This document shows positions 1-4,921 of a stretch of 7,275 nt of DNA, piece by piece. Within the stretch, counting starts at the first letter, position 1; each line of letters begins with the position of its first letter. The notes beneath the pieces were generated by a model. It searched no databases, had not been told where the DNA came from, and saw only the letters and a program-made list of their open reading frames with translations. The stretch covers positions 1 through 7,275 of the forward strand of contig QMUE01000057.1 in assembly GCA_003663535.1 (NCBI GenBank), written 5' to 3'. The DNA is from Thermococci archaeon (GTDB lineage Archaea; Methanobacteriota_B; Thermococci; Thermococcales; Thermococcaceae). The translations under genes were made by a program, and so were the position numbers.

Positions 1-198
1 ATGATGGAATCTGAAAAATACACAGATGACTACTACGTGGCCAGTGGAGTGATAATGATGCATCATTTTATGCGACAGTATAGAATGATAAGAGCACTTC
101 AAATACTAAAAATGAGAGGAACCACACATGACAGTAATTTGAAGAAAATAAAAATCACGGAAAATGGCATAGAGGTGTATAATGAAGCACCTTGGTGA
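1..198 (+). CDS. KaiC-like RecA-superfamily ATPase, C-terminal fragment (5' end outside the window)
   Basis: The 65 visible residues match the C-terminal end of archaeal KaiC-domain ATPases (the family of the Thermococcales UPF0273 proteins): a strand of the 'VASGVIMM' type, a pair of basic residues, then 'ILKMRGTTHD' and 'KITENGIEVY'. The KMRGTxH and 'ITxxGIxVY' motifs are typical of the last strands of the RecA fold in this family. Walker A and B motifs are absent because they lie upstream, so the ATG at base 1 is almost certainly an internal Met and not the start. Such proteins bind ATP and are thought to act in signalling or regulation; the specific role here is unknown. The stop codon (196-198) lies inside the ribosome-binding site of the next gene, so the two are probably translationally coupled. 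Confidence 0.8.
   Translation: MMESEKYTDDYYVASGVIMMHHFMRQYRMIRALQILKMRGTTHDSNLKKIKITENGIEVYNEAPW
194..198 (+). promoter_or_regulatory. Ribosome-binding site overlapping the upstream stop codon
   Basis: GGTGA, complementary to the archaeal 16S rRNA 3' end, sits five bases before ATG 204. Its last three bases are the TGA stop of the KaiC-like ATPase gene. This decides the start of the second gene and implies termination-coupled translation. Confidence 0.7.
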
Positions 199-203
199 CT
201 AAG

Positions 204-635
204 ATGAGTGAAAAGGCAACCAAAAGGCAAGAACTTATAAAAGAGGCTTACAGGTTTGGATACTTTGTTGGATATAAGGGGCATACAGAATGGGTCTCCT
301 GGGTCTCCAAGAAAAAAGGAGAGATCTACGAAAAGGCAAAGCTCTTTGGCATATATAGTGAAGTAAGGACAGCGTATGAAAAGGGCATAGAAGACGGAAA
401 GGCCAGAAAATTAAAAGAAATAGAACTCGGACTCAGTAAATTAGAATCTGAGATCATCCCTGAGAGTACAAAAGAAGTCACCGAAACCAAAGAAAAAGAA
501 GAAATTGAAGAAGAGTACCAGACATTTGCAAAAACGCCAAAAATAATGGAACCCCCTGAGATAATAAAACTCATAAAATCCATAGAAGCTCCAAAAATGC
601 TCTCCTTACCCAAGATGCTCGGTGAAGAAGATTGA
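204..635 (+). CDS. Small charged protein of unknown function, coupled to the KaiC-like ATPase
   Basis: A 143-residue protein I do not recognise as a named family. The ATG at 204 is chosen because GGTGA (194-198) lies five bases upstream; TTG 192 and GTG 195 are in frame but have the SD inside or after them. The N-terminal half (about residues 5-75) is predicted helical and has spaced glycines and aromatics (GYFVGYKG at 19-26, then KLFGIY, then YEKGIEDGK), suggesting short degenerate repeats. Residues about 75-110 are strongly Glu/Lys-rich and probably flexible or coiled. The C-terminus has Pro-Lys-Met type segments (TPKIMEPPEI, then APKMLSLPKML), which look like a linear binding peptide. No signal peptide or membrane segment is seen. 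Coupling to the ATPase gene suggests it is a partner or regulator of that ATPase; this is inference. Confidence 0.75.
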   Translation: MSEKATKRQELIKEAYRFGYFVGYKGHTEWVSWVSKKKGEIYEKAKLFGIYSEVRTAYEKGIEDGKARKLKEIELGLSKLESEIIPESTKEVTETKEKEEIEEEYQTFAKTPKIMEPPEIIKLIKSIEAPKMLSLPKMLGEED

Positions 636-674
636 GCCCTCTACTTTAAGGGATGAAGCTTTCGGAAGAGAAGG

Positions 675-688
675 GTAAACTTTATTGG
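675..688 (+). promoter_or_regulatory. Possible BRE/TATA promoter of the M28-like peptidase gene
   Basis: A purine-rich BRE-like GTAAAC (675-680) is followed by TTTATTGG (681-688). About 25 bases downstream lies GGTG (710-713), six bases before ATG 720. The TATA box is imperfect and the leader would be short, so this is a moderate call. The 84-base gap from the preceding stop leaves room for a separate transcription unit. Confidence 0.4.
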
Positions 689-719
689 TATTTCTAACTC
701 ATTTTATCTGGTGTTGTAA

Positions 720-2405
720 ATGAGGGAGTTTTTGAAAGAAAGTGATGTTTTTGATGTGGAAAATGTCATGAATTACATTGGAGAAATCAGCAAATTTCAC
801 AGAATCCAGGGCTCTAAAGAGCTCGTTGAGGCTGCAAGATATATTTTGGAAGAACTCAGAATAAATGGCCTTAAAGCCGAACTCTTAGAAGAAGTTTACG
901 ATGGAAAAAAATGGCATTTAACCTTAGCCTCACCGATCCCATGGAGTCTCATTTATGGAGAGATAGAGATTGATAATAAACGGATAACCACATCAAAAAC
1001 TCCTCTGGTTGTAATGGCTCATTCACCACCAGGTGACGTTGAAGGTGAAGTTATAGTAATCGATAAAGAAGAAGATTGGAAAGAAGTAAAAGGAAAAGTA
1101 GTCCTTATTGGAGAAAAATGGCATGAAAATTATAAAAAAGCCAATGAAAATGGAGCTTTGGGATTTATAGCGTATAGAAGAGGTTCTGGTAGAGCTTTTC
1201 CTTATATAGGGCTATTCTTAACAAAAAGGGACTTAGAATGGGCGAAGATCCCAGCAGTTGCTCTTAGTGAAGATCTCGCAAATAAGATTATCCAGAAGCT
1301 TAAGAAAGGGGAAAAAGTAGAGGTAAAACTAAAAGTTGAGAGTGTCATCTCAGAGAAACAAACCTTGCCCCTTGTATATGCTAAAATAGGAAGTCCTCCC
1401 TACATTCTCTTTACGGCACATATGTGCCACCCAAAACCTGGAGCAAATGATAACGCAAGTGGTGCGGCCATGTTAATAGAGCTAGCCAGAGTTCTCAAAG
1501 AGTTTTACAACGACTCTTTCAGATTTGGATTTGCATTTCTCTGGATTCCAGAGCACTATGGTACCCAGGCTTTTATAGAAAATTGGGCCCATCTCGAAGA
1601 GTATTATGCAGTTATAAATCTAGACATGGTTGGTGGTAGTGAAGATAGATCTGGATCAACTATAATGGTAATAAAAACACCTCTTTCACGATTTTCTATA
1701 ATATCCGGACTACTGGAATACTTCATTAACTTGGCAAACTCCGGAGGAGAAAGTTTTGGCGGAAGTCCATTACCAAAGATGAAAGTGAAAAGCTATCCCT
1801 ACGAGATGGGAAGCGATCATGATGTTTTCAACTTTTTTGGGATTCCAAGCGTGATGCCTATAACATGGCCCGATAAGTTTTACCATTCAAGTGAGGACAC
1901 AATTGAGAAAATTAGTAAAGATAGTCTTGAAATTATTGGGAAAGCTGTTTTATCCACAGCATTAGCTCTCTCAAAAGGGGATGAGAAGGAGCTCAAGAGA
2001 TTTGCAAGGGCTTATATAATGAAGTATTTAGGAGAATTAAACATGGAAAGAGACCTTGAAGTGGCCGAGAAGCTTGTTATGGACGGATTATACAGGGATT
2101 CAAGATTTTTGGGCCTAAACATTGGTCATAAACTTAAATATGAACCTTGGTTGAATTGGAAAAAGAAAGGGCTAATCTCCCCGAGGTCTATAATGCAAAT
2201 AGACAAAGATAAAGGAGAAAAATTGGCCAAAATTTTTGAGGATAGAAAAACAACGATTCTTCTTCATGAGTTGTTAATGCTCGGAGAGATGTTACCAAAA
2301 GAGGAAGCTTACACAGCATTAAAAGAAGAATTTGGGGACATAGACCGTGAAAAACTTGAAAGGGCCCTTGAGATACTAAAATCACTTAATATTATCTCTT
2401 TTTAG
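720..2405 (+). CDS. M28-type metallopeptidase-like protein (DUF4910-like, PA-like insert, C-terminal winged-helix-like region)
   Basis: A 561-residue protein. Residues 1-90 open the peptidase fold. Residues about 95-215 resemble a protease-associated (PA) insert (GDVEGEVIVID, VKGKVVLIG, ENGALGFIAY, IPAVALS). The catalytic core spans about 225-425 with candidate metal ligands H234 (AHMCHPKPG), D244 (NDNASG), E278 (WIPEHYG), D302 (NLDMVGG) and H389 (YHSSED), plus the M28-type GSDHDVF at 364-370. The remaining ~135 residues are helical and end in a winged-helix-like segment. The CHP-PGANDNASG and IPExxG signatures differ from classical M28 (HxD, EE) and match the DUF4910/DUF2172 branch. An aminopeptidase-like hydrolysis of a peptide or amide bond is likely; the substrate is unknown. 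No signal peptide is seen, so it is probably cytoplasmic. ATG 720 has GGTG six bases upstream. The 3' end overlaps the convergent regulator gene by 24 bases. Confidence 0.85.
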   Translation: MREFLKESDVFDVENVMNYIGEISKFHRIQGSKELVEAARYILEELRINGLKAELLEEVYDGKKWHLTLASPIPWSLIYGEIEIDNKRITTSKTPLVVMAHSPPGDVEGEVIVIDKEEDWKEVKGKVVLIGEKWHENYKKANENGALGFIAYRRGSGRAFPYIGLFLTKRDLEWAKIPAVALSEDLANKIIQKLKKGEKVEVKLKVESVISEKQTLPLVYAKIGSPPYILFTAHMCHPKPGANDNASGAAMLIELARVLKEFYNDSFRFGFAFLWIPEHYGTQAFIENWAHLEEYYAVINLDMVGGSEDRSGSTIMVIKTPLSRFSIISGLLEYFINLANSGGESFGGSPLPKMKVKSYPYEMGSDHDVFNFFGIPSVMPITWPDKFYHSSEDTIEKISKDSLEIIGKAVLSTALALSKGDEKELKRFARAYIMKYLGELNMERDLEVAEKLVMDGLYRDSRFLGLNIGHKLKYEPWLNWKKKGLISPRSIMQIDKDKGEKLAKIFEDRKTTILLHELLMLGEMLPKEEAYTALKEEFGDIDREKLERALEILKSLNIISF

Positions 2406-2717
2406 TTCTTTTTCCAGTTCATTTATCTTTTTTATCATGTTTTCCCTGATTTTTGTCAAAAGTTCTGCTGGTGAGACTGCTGAATAAACATAGCCAAGCC
2501 ATCCCTTCTGTATGAGATCTCTTTTAAGAACTCCTCGTCTATAAAGGTTGAGTACATGCTCTCTGACGCTTCTTTCACTTATTCCAAGCTCCTCTTTTAT
2601 TTCTGTAATACGCATAGCACTGTTCTTTTCAAGGAGGAGCCAGTATATCCTGAGTTCATTTTTCTTAAAACCGAGGTTTTTTAACAAGCCCTCTAATTTC
2701 TCGTAGATGTCCCCCAT
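2382..2717 (-). CDS. Small winged-helix DNA-binding regulator
   Basis: A 111-residue protein from ATG 2717 (MGDIYEKLEGLLK). Residues about 1-30 form a helical lead-in resembling TrmB-type regulators. Residues about 34-68 carry the helix-turn-helix (ITEIKEELGISERSVREHVLNLYRRGVLKRD), followed by a wing-like GWLGYVYSAVSP and a C-terminal Lys/Glu helix (about 85-110) that could dimerise. It probably binds DNA as a dimer in the cytoplasm; the target is unknown. Longer in-frame starts exist (ATG 2750, and 2798 inside the phosphoesterase gene), but 2717 begins at the conserved-looking helix and lies about 38 bases after a TATA-like box; its SD is weak (GTGA). It follows the phosphoesterase gene on the same strand and overlaps the convergent peptidase gene at its 3' end. 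Confidence 0.75.
   Translation of the reverse strand: MGDIYEKLEGLLKNLGFKKNELRIYWLLLEKNSAMRITEIKEELGISERSVREHVLNLYRRGVLKRDLIQKGWLGYVYSAVSPAELLTKIRENMIKKINELEKELKRDNIK
2399..2436 (+). terminator. T-rich terminator of the M28-like peptidase gene
   Basis: T-runs at 2399-2403, 2409-2413 and 2431-2436 straddle and follow the stop codon TAG at 2403-2405. Euryarchaeal transcription commonly ends at such U-rich tracts without a hairpin. The tracts also encode the Lys/Glu-rich C-terminus of the convergent gene, so part of the signal may be coincidental. Confidence 0.4.
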
Positions 2718-2750
2718 ATCTACTTCACATTTATGAAGATTTATCTTCAT

Positions 2751-2763
2751 ATATTTAAGTTTT
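2751..2763 (-). promoter_or_regulatory. BRE/TATA promoter inside the end of the phosphoesterase gene
   Basis: Read on the - strand, the sequence CAAAAACTTAAATAT combines a BRE-like A-rich stretch with a good TATA box (TTAAATAT, 2758-2751) overlapping the phosphoesterase stop codon. A start about 25 bases downstream would fall near 2729, giving a leader of about 11 bases before ATG 2717. This supports separate transcription of the regulator and the shorter start. Confidence 0.5.
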
Positions 2764-3414
2764 TGGATTGAGCTCAATAACTCCAAGGTATGTACCATCA
2801 GGTAAATATACTTCTCCCATTGAAGATTGCTTTAAGAAGGGCACCATTTTTATTCCCTCTCTAACATCAAAACCTTCTATGTAGGGATTTACAGTTGGGA
2901 GGATCAAAAATTTGTTAATTTTAAAAAAGCATTTAGTTTTCTTAACTGCGCTTCCGATTCTTACACTAATTGTGGGGTGTATATGGCCCAAAATAGCCTT
3001 CTCAAATTTAACACCCGGAAGCAGCTGATGCCCATGAAGAAAAAGTATGCCATCAAGAAGAAAGTAATCTGTAATTTTTATGTTATCAAAGGCCTCTGTT
3101 ATTTCTTCTATCTTTCCATCGTGATTCCCCTTTGTAATAACGGTTTTAAACTCAGTAATTTCGGAAAAGAATTCAATTAGGAGCTTCTTAGTGAACGCTT
3201 CCAATCCAATGGATTCTTTAACATCTCCTAGAATAATAAGTAAATCAGGATTCTTTGACTTTATAAAATTCGCAAGGGACTTTTCAAATCTTGTTCTAAT
3301 TCTTAAACCTCTTGAAAGTTCGAATGCTACATGAGGATCTGCTAATACGAGAGTTTTTCCAAGAGAAGTCTTAAGGTCAAGGGAAAGTTTTTCATAAAGT
3401 GGAAAAATCTCCAT
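2755..3414 (-). CDS. Metallophosphoesterase, COG1407-type (archaeal SbcD-related family)
   Basis: A calcineurin-like phosphoesterase of 219 residues from ATG 3414. All metal-binding motifs are present in order: DPH (D26, H28), GDVK (D64), GNHD (N97, H98), LHGH (H127, H129) and GHIHP (H144, H146). These bind two divalent metals and hydrolyse phosphoester bonds. The family is annotated as a predicted phosphoesterase or nuclease; the substrate is unproven. In other archaea relatives often sit beside Lhr-type helicases, but no helicase is seen here. GTG 3423 is an in-frame alternative start three codons upstream; ATG 3414 is preferred, with a weak SD-like GAGTGGT before it. The gene starts 44 bases after the eL41 stop on the same strand, so co-transcription is plausible. 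No membrane segment or signal peptide is seen. Confidence 0.87.
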   Translation of the reverse strand: MEIFPLYEKLSLDLKTSLGKTLVLADPHVAFELSRGLRIRTRFEKSLANFIKSKNPDLLIILGDVKESIGLEAFTKKLLIEFFSEITEFKTVITKGNHDGKIEEITEAFDNIKITDYFLLDGILFLHGHQLLPGVKFEKAILGHIHPTISVRIGSAVKKTKCFFKINKFLILPTVNPYIEGFDVREGIKMVPFLKQSSMGEVYLPDGTYLGVIELNPKT

Positions 3415-3458
3415 TGTTACCACTCAAAAAGGGGAAGTGTAAAGATAAGGAAAGGATA

Positions 3459-3572
3459 TCAAATAAGTCCTCTCTCCTTCTTTCTTTGTCTCTTTAATCT
3501 TCTAATTCTCTTTTTTATCCATTTCCATCTCATTCTCCCTTTCTTTTTCCATTTCCTTGGTCTTCTCTTCAT
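3459..3572 (-). CDS. rpl41e: 50S ribosomal protein eL41 (L41e)
   Basis: A 37-residue, extremely basic protein beginning [18 protein letters not shown] and ending KKERGLI, which matches the archaeal L41e family in both length and composition (Arg/Lys/Trp helix with almost no acidic residues). eL41 is a single helix at the interface of the ribosomal subunits. It is easy to miss because of its size. The start is firm: GAGGTGAT (3584-3577 on the - strand) is followed by GATC and ATG, the same RBS-to-start arrangement as alaS in this window. A promoter-like TATA box lies about 50 bases upstream. The phosphoesterase and regulator genes follow on the same strand after a pyrimidine-rich 44-base gap, suggesting a transcription unit with partial termination in between. 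Confidence 0.92.
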
Positions 3573-3576
3573 GATC

Positions 3577-3584
3577 ATCACCTC
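3577..3584 (-). promoter_or_regulatory. Strong Shine-Dalgarno site of eL41
   Basis: GAGGTGAT on the - strand is a near-perfect complement of the archaeal 16S rRNA 3' end and lies four bases before ATG 3572. It confirms that the 37-codon frame is translated. Confidence 0.85.
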
Positions 3585-3616
3585 AATAATCGTTCCAGAC
3601 TAAGCTCACTTTGCTT

Positions 3617-3632
3617 GGTTTTTAAGCTTTTC
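3617..3632 (-). promoter_or_regulatory. Promoter of the eL41 gene
   Basis: On the - strand, GGAAAAG (BRE-like) is followed by CTTAAAAAC (TATA-like, 3626-3618). A start about 25 bases downstream would fall near 3597, giving a leader of roughly 25 bases containing the GAGGTGAT site. Confidence 0.6.
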
Positions 3633-3842
3633 CATCAAAAGAAATTAGATTATAGCAAAAACAAAAAGAACAAAACAAGGGGGTTTGAAAGAGATTTTGA
3701 CTAATCAGAGCTTTTTCTTTATTTCAAATATCTACCAGGAATTTAGACCCCTTATACCTTATAAAAAGCTTTGAACTTATGATTTATTGCCCTTGTGATG
3801 TTTTTAGCAAACTTTTATGCAGACAAAGAATAGTGTAATCTT

Positions 3843-3896
3843 TGAATTATATTAAAAGCCTTAAAAGATGTGTATTTGGATTCAGTGAATTATATT
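3843..3896 (+). repeat. Direct repeat TGAATTATATT, two copies
   Basis: The 11-base sequence occurs at 3843-3853 and 3886-3896, 43 bases apart (about four helical turns). The second copy abuts the palindrome at 3897. The copies could be paired regulator sites or TATA-like elements; they may also be chance similarity in AT-rich sequence. Confidence 0.35.
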
Positions 3897-3915
3897 TTGA
3901 AATGTTGCGTTTCAA
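3897..3915. promoter_or_regulatory. 19-bp palindrome, candidate operator upstream of the nitrilase gene
   Basis: TTGAAA (3897-3902), a seven-base spacer, then TTTCAA (3910-3915) form a perfect 6-bp inverted repeat. Its centre is about 73 bases before ATG 3979. The spacing between half-site centres is 13 bases, a little over one helical turn, as for a dimeric repressor. Chance occurrence in AT-rich DNA is possible. Confidence 0.3.
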
Positions 3916-3967
3916 TATGAGAGATAGCTTTCGATAAGTTATTAATCATCCAACCCATATATCCAAT

Positions 3968-3974
3968 GGGGGAG
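3968..3974 (+). promoter_or_regulatory. Shine-Dalgarno site of the nitrilase gene
   Basis: GGGGGAG lies four bases before ATG 3979 and fixes the start. It is a less typical form than the GGTGAT sites used by eL41 and alaS. The ATG at 3966 runs into this site and is in another frame. Confidence 0.6.
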
Positions 3975-3978
3975 ACAA

Positions 3979-4773
3979 ATGAAGATCGGGTTTATCCAAA
4001 TGGAACCGAAGCTTTTAGATCTAAATGCTAATTTAAGCAAAGCTGGAACACTGATAAAAGATGCTGCAAAACAAAATGCTAAGTTAATTGTATTACCAGA
4101 GCTTTTTGACACGGGATATAATTTTGAAACTAAAGAAGAGGTGGAAGAAATAGCTCAGCAAATTCCAGATGGGGAGACGACCCAATTTCTAATGGACCAG
4201 GCAAAAGAGCATGATATGTTTATAGTGGCTGGAACTGCGGAAAAAGATGAAAAAGGGAAACTCTATAATTCTGCCGTAATAGTAGGCCCAATAGGGGAGG
4301 GTTATATAGGGAAGTATCGCAAGGTTCATCTATTTTATAGAGAGAAGCTCTTCTTTGAGCCTGGAGACTTGGGGTTTCATGTATTTAACATTGGGATTGC
4401 TAAAGTTGGAGTAATGATATGTTTTGACTGGATTTTTCCAGAGGCCATGAGAACTCTTGCTCTTAAAGGAGCTGACATAGTTGCACATCCTGCAAACCTC
4501 GTTCTGCCCTACGCACCAAAGGCCATGCCAATAAGGAGCCTTGAAAACAGGGTGTTTAGCACAACCGCAAATAGAATCGGAGAGGAGAGGGGGTTGAGAT
4601 TCATAGGAATGAGTCAGATAAACTCGCCAAAAGCAGAGATCCTGCTCAGGGCAAGCGAGAACAAGGAGGAAGGTGGAGTAGTGGAAATAAACGTGGAGGA
4701 AGCAAGGAATAAAAAGCTTAACGAGTTCAATGACCTGTTTAAAGATAGGAGACCTGAATATTACGTTATCTAG
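3979..4773 (+). CDS. Nitrilase-superfamily carbon-nitrogen hydrolase
   Basis: A 264-residue protein, full length for the family. The catalytic triad is intact: E41 (VLPELFDTGY), K115 (KYRKVHLFY) and C148 (GVMICFDW), the Cys being the nucleophile. Further family segments are LYNSAV, FFEPGD, GADIVAHPANL and ENRVFSTTANRIGEERG. It closely resembles the characterised Pyrococcus abyssi nitrilase PAB1449, which forms dimers and acts on small aliphatic dinitriles; here the enzyme could be a nitrilase or an omega-amidase-like amidase, and the natural substrate is uncertain. No signal peptide, so cytoplasmic. It is a single-gene unit: a long upstream gap, then a T-rich terminator directly downstream. 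Codons after about base 4440 look somewhat more GC-rich than before, but the frame and motifs are continuous. Confidence 0.93.
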   Translation: MKIGFIQMEPKLLDLNANLSKAGTLIKDAAKQNAKLIVLPELFDTGYNFETKEEVEEIAQQIPDGETTQFLMDQAKEHDMFIVAGTAEKDEKGKLYNSAVIVGPIGEGYIGKYRKVHLFYREKLFFEPGDLGFHVFNIGIAKVGVMICFDWIFPEAMRTLALKGADIVAHPANLVLPYAPKAMPIRSLENRVFSTTANRIGEERGLRFIGMSQINSPKAEILLRASENKEEGGVVEINVEEARNKKLNEFNDLFKDRRPEYYVI

Positions 4774-4784
4774 GCAATGGGCTA

Positions 4785-4799
4785 TTTTGTTAATTTTTT
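4785..4799 (+). terminator. T-rich terminator of the nitrilase gene
   Basis: TTTT (4785-4788) and TTTTTT (4794-4799) begin 12 bases after the stop codon, fitting the U-tract termination of Thermococcales. It separates nitrilase transcription from the guide RNA gene that follows. Confidence 0.6.
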
Positions 4800-4828
4800 C
4801 TCACTTCTTAAGCAATCTCACCTTAAAA

Positions 4829-4842
4829 CAAAAGATTAAAAG
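4829..4842 (+). promoter_or_regulatory. Candidate promoter of the box C/D RNA
   Basis: An A-rich BRE-like stretch (CAAAAG, 4829-4834) precedes ATTAAAAG (4835-4842). A start about 25 bases downstream falls near 4862, exactly where the guide RNA should begin. A second TATA-like TTTACATAA (4850-4858) could serve the downstream coiled-coil gene, but its start would then fall within the RNA. Confidence 0.45.
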
Positions 4843-4862
4843 AAGAAGGTTTACATAAAAAA

Positions 4863-4920
4863 ATGGAATGATGAGTCTGGAGCCCCCTGAGTGATGAGGA
4901 AGTTTCGCGGGGCTGACCGT
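4863..4920 (+). ncRNA. Box C/D sRNA (2'-O-methylation guide)
   Basis: All four boxes are present, in order and with archaeal spacing: C ATGATGA (4868-4874), a 12-base guide (4875-4886), D' CTGA (4887-4890), C' GTGATGA (4891-4897), a 15-base guide (4898-4912) and D CTGA (4913-4916). GG at 4865-4866 can pair with CC at 4917-4918, extended by U-G and A-U pairs, as a short terminal stem. The total of about 58 bases is normal for Thermococcales C/D RNAs. Such RNAs bind L7Ae, Nop5 and fibrillarin, and direct methylation of the target base paired to the fifth guide base upstream of D or D'. By that rule the D' guide points to the C in 5'-GGGG-C-UCCAGAC and the D guide to the first G in CCCC-G-CGAAAC. 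It is on the same strand as its neighbours and ends about two bases before ATG 4922. Targets are inferred. Confidence 0.87.
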
Positions 4921-4921
4921 A

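Larger units (their letters stand above)
3585..3978. other. AT-rich divergent intergenic region without a recognisable gene
   Basis: This gap separates the leftward eL41 unit from the rightward nitrilase gene. I find no convincing coding frame; the possible ORFs are of about 20 codons without an RBS. It holds the eL41 promoter at its left end, a 19-bp palindrome (3897-3915), an 11-bp direct repeat (3843-3853 and 3886-3896), further TTTGAAA/TTTCAAA half-sites (3684-3690, 3722-3728), a TATA-like box readable leftward (TTTTTATAA, 3777-3769) and one readable rightward near the nitrilase start (TTATTAAT, 3939-3946). It is long for an intergenic gap in this kind of genome, so it may hold regulatory sites or an unrecognised small RNA. 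Confidence 0.7.

Noticed and set aside
1..3. ATG at base 1 as the true start of a 65-residue protein
   Set aside because: The residues match only the C-terminal end of a KaiC-like domain; the nucleotide-binding motifs must lie upstream of the window.
326..613. 95-codon open frame on the - strand
   Set aside because: It is antisense to the unknown protein at 204-635, lacks an RBS, and its Ser/Phe-rich composition is the usual mirror of a Glu/Lys-rich gene.
637..652. CCCT/AGGG inverted repeat after the second gene as a terminator hairpin
   Set aside because: The stem is only four pairs with an eight-base loop and no T-run follows, which does not fit archaeal termination.
2977..3180. 67-codon open frame on the + strand
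   Set aside because: It is antisense to the metallophosphoesterase, whose metal motifs are intact; no RBS and no recognisable domain.
3778..3840. Short Cys-containing frame (about 19 codons, beginning ATGATTTATTGCCCT) in the intergenic gap
   Set aside because: No ribosome-binding site, too short to judge, and no family match.
3909..3938. GTTTCAAT-like sequence resembling the end of a Thermococcales CRISPR repeat
   Set aside because: It is a single copy with no spacer-repeat periodicity; better explained as half of the TTGAAA/TTTCAA palindrome.
4440..4740. Higher GC content in the 3' half of the nitrilase gene, suggesting a recombined segment
   Set aside because: The shift is modest by hand count, the motifs are continuous and the change is gradual; without codon statistics it is not convincing.
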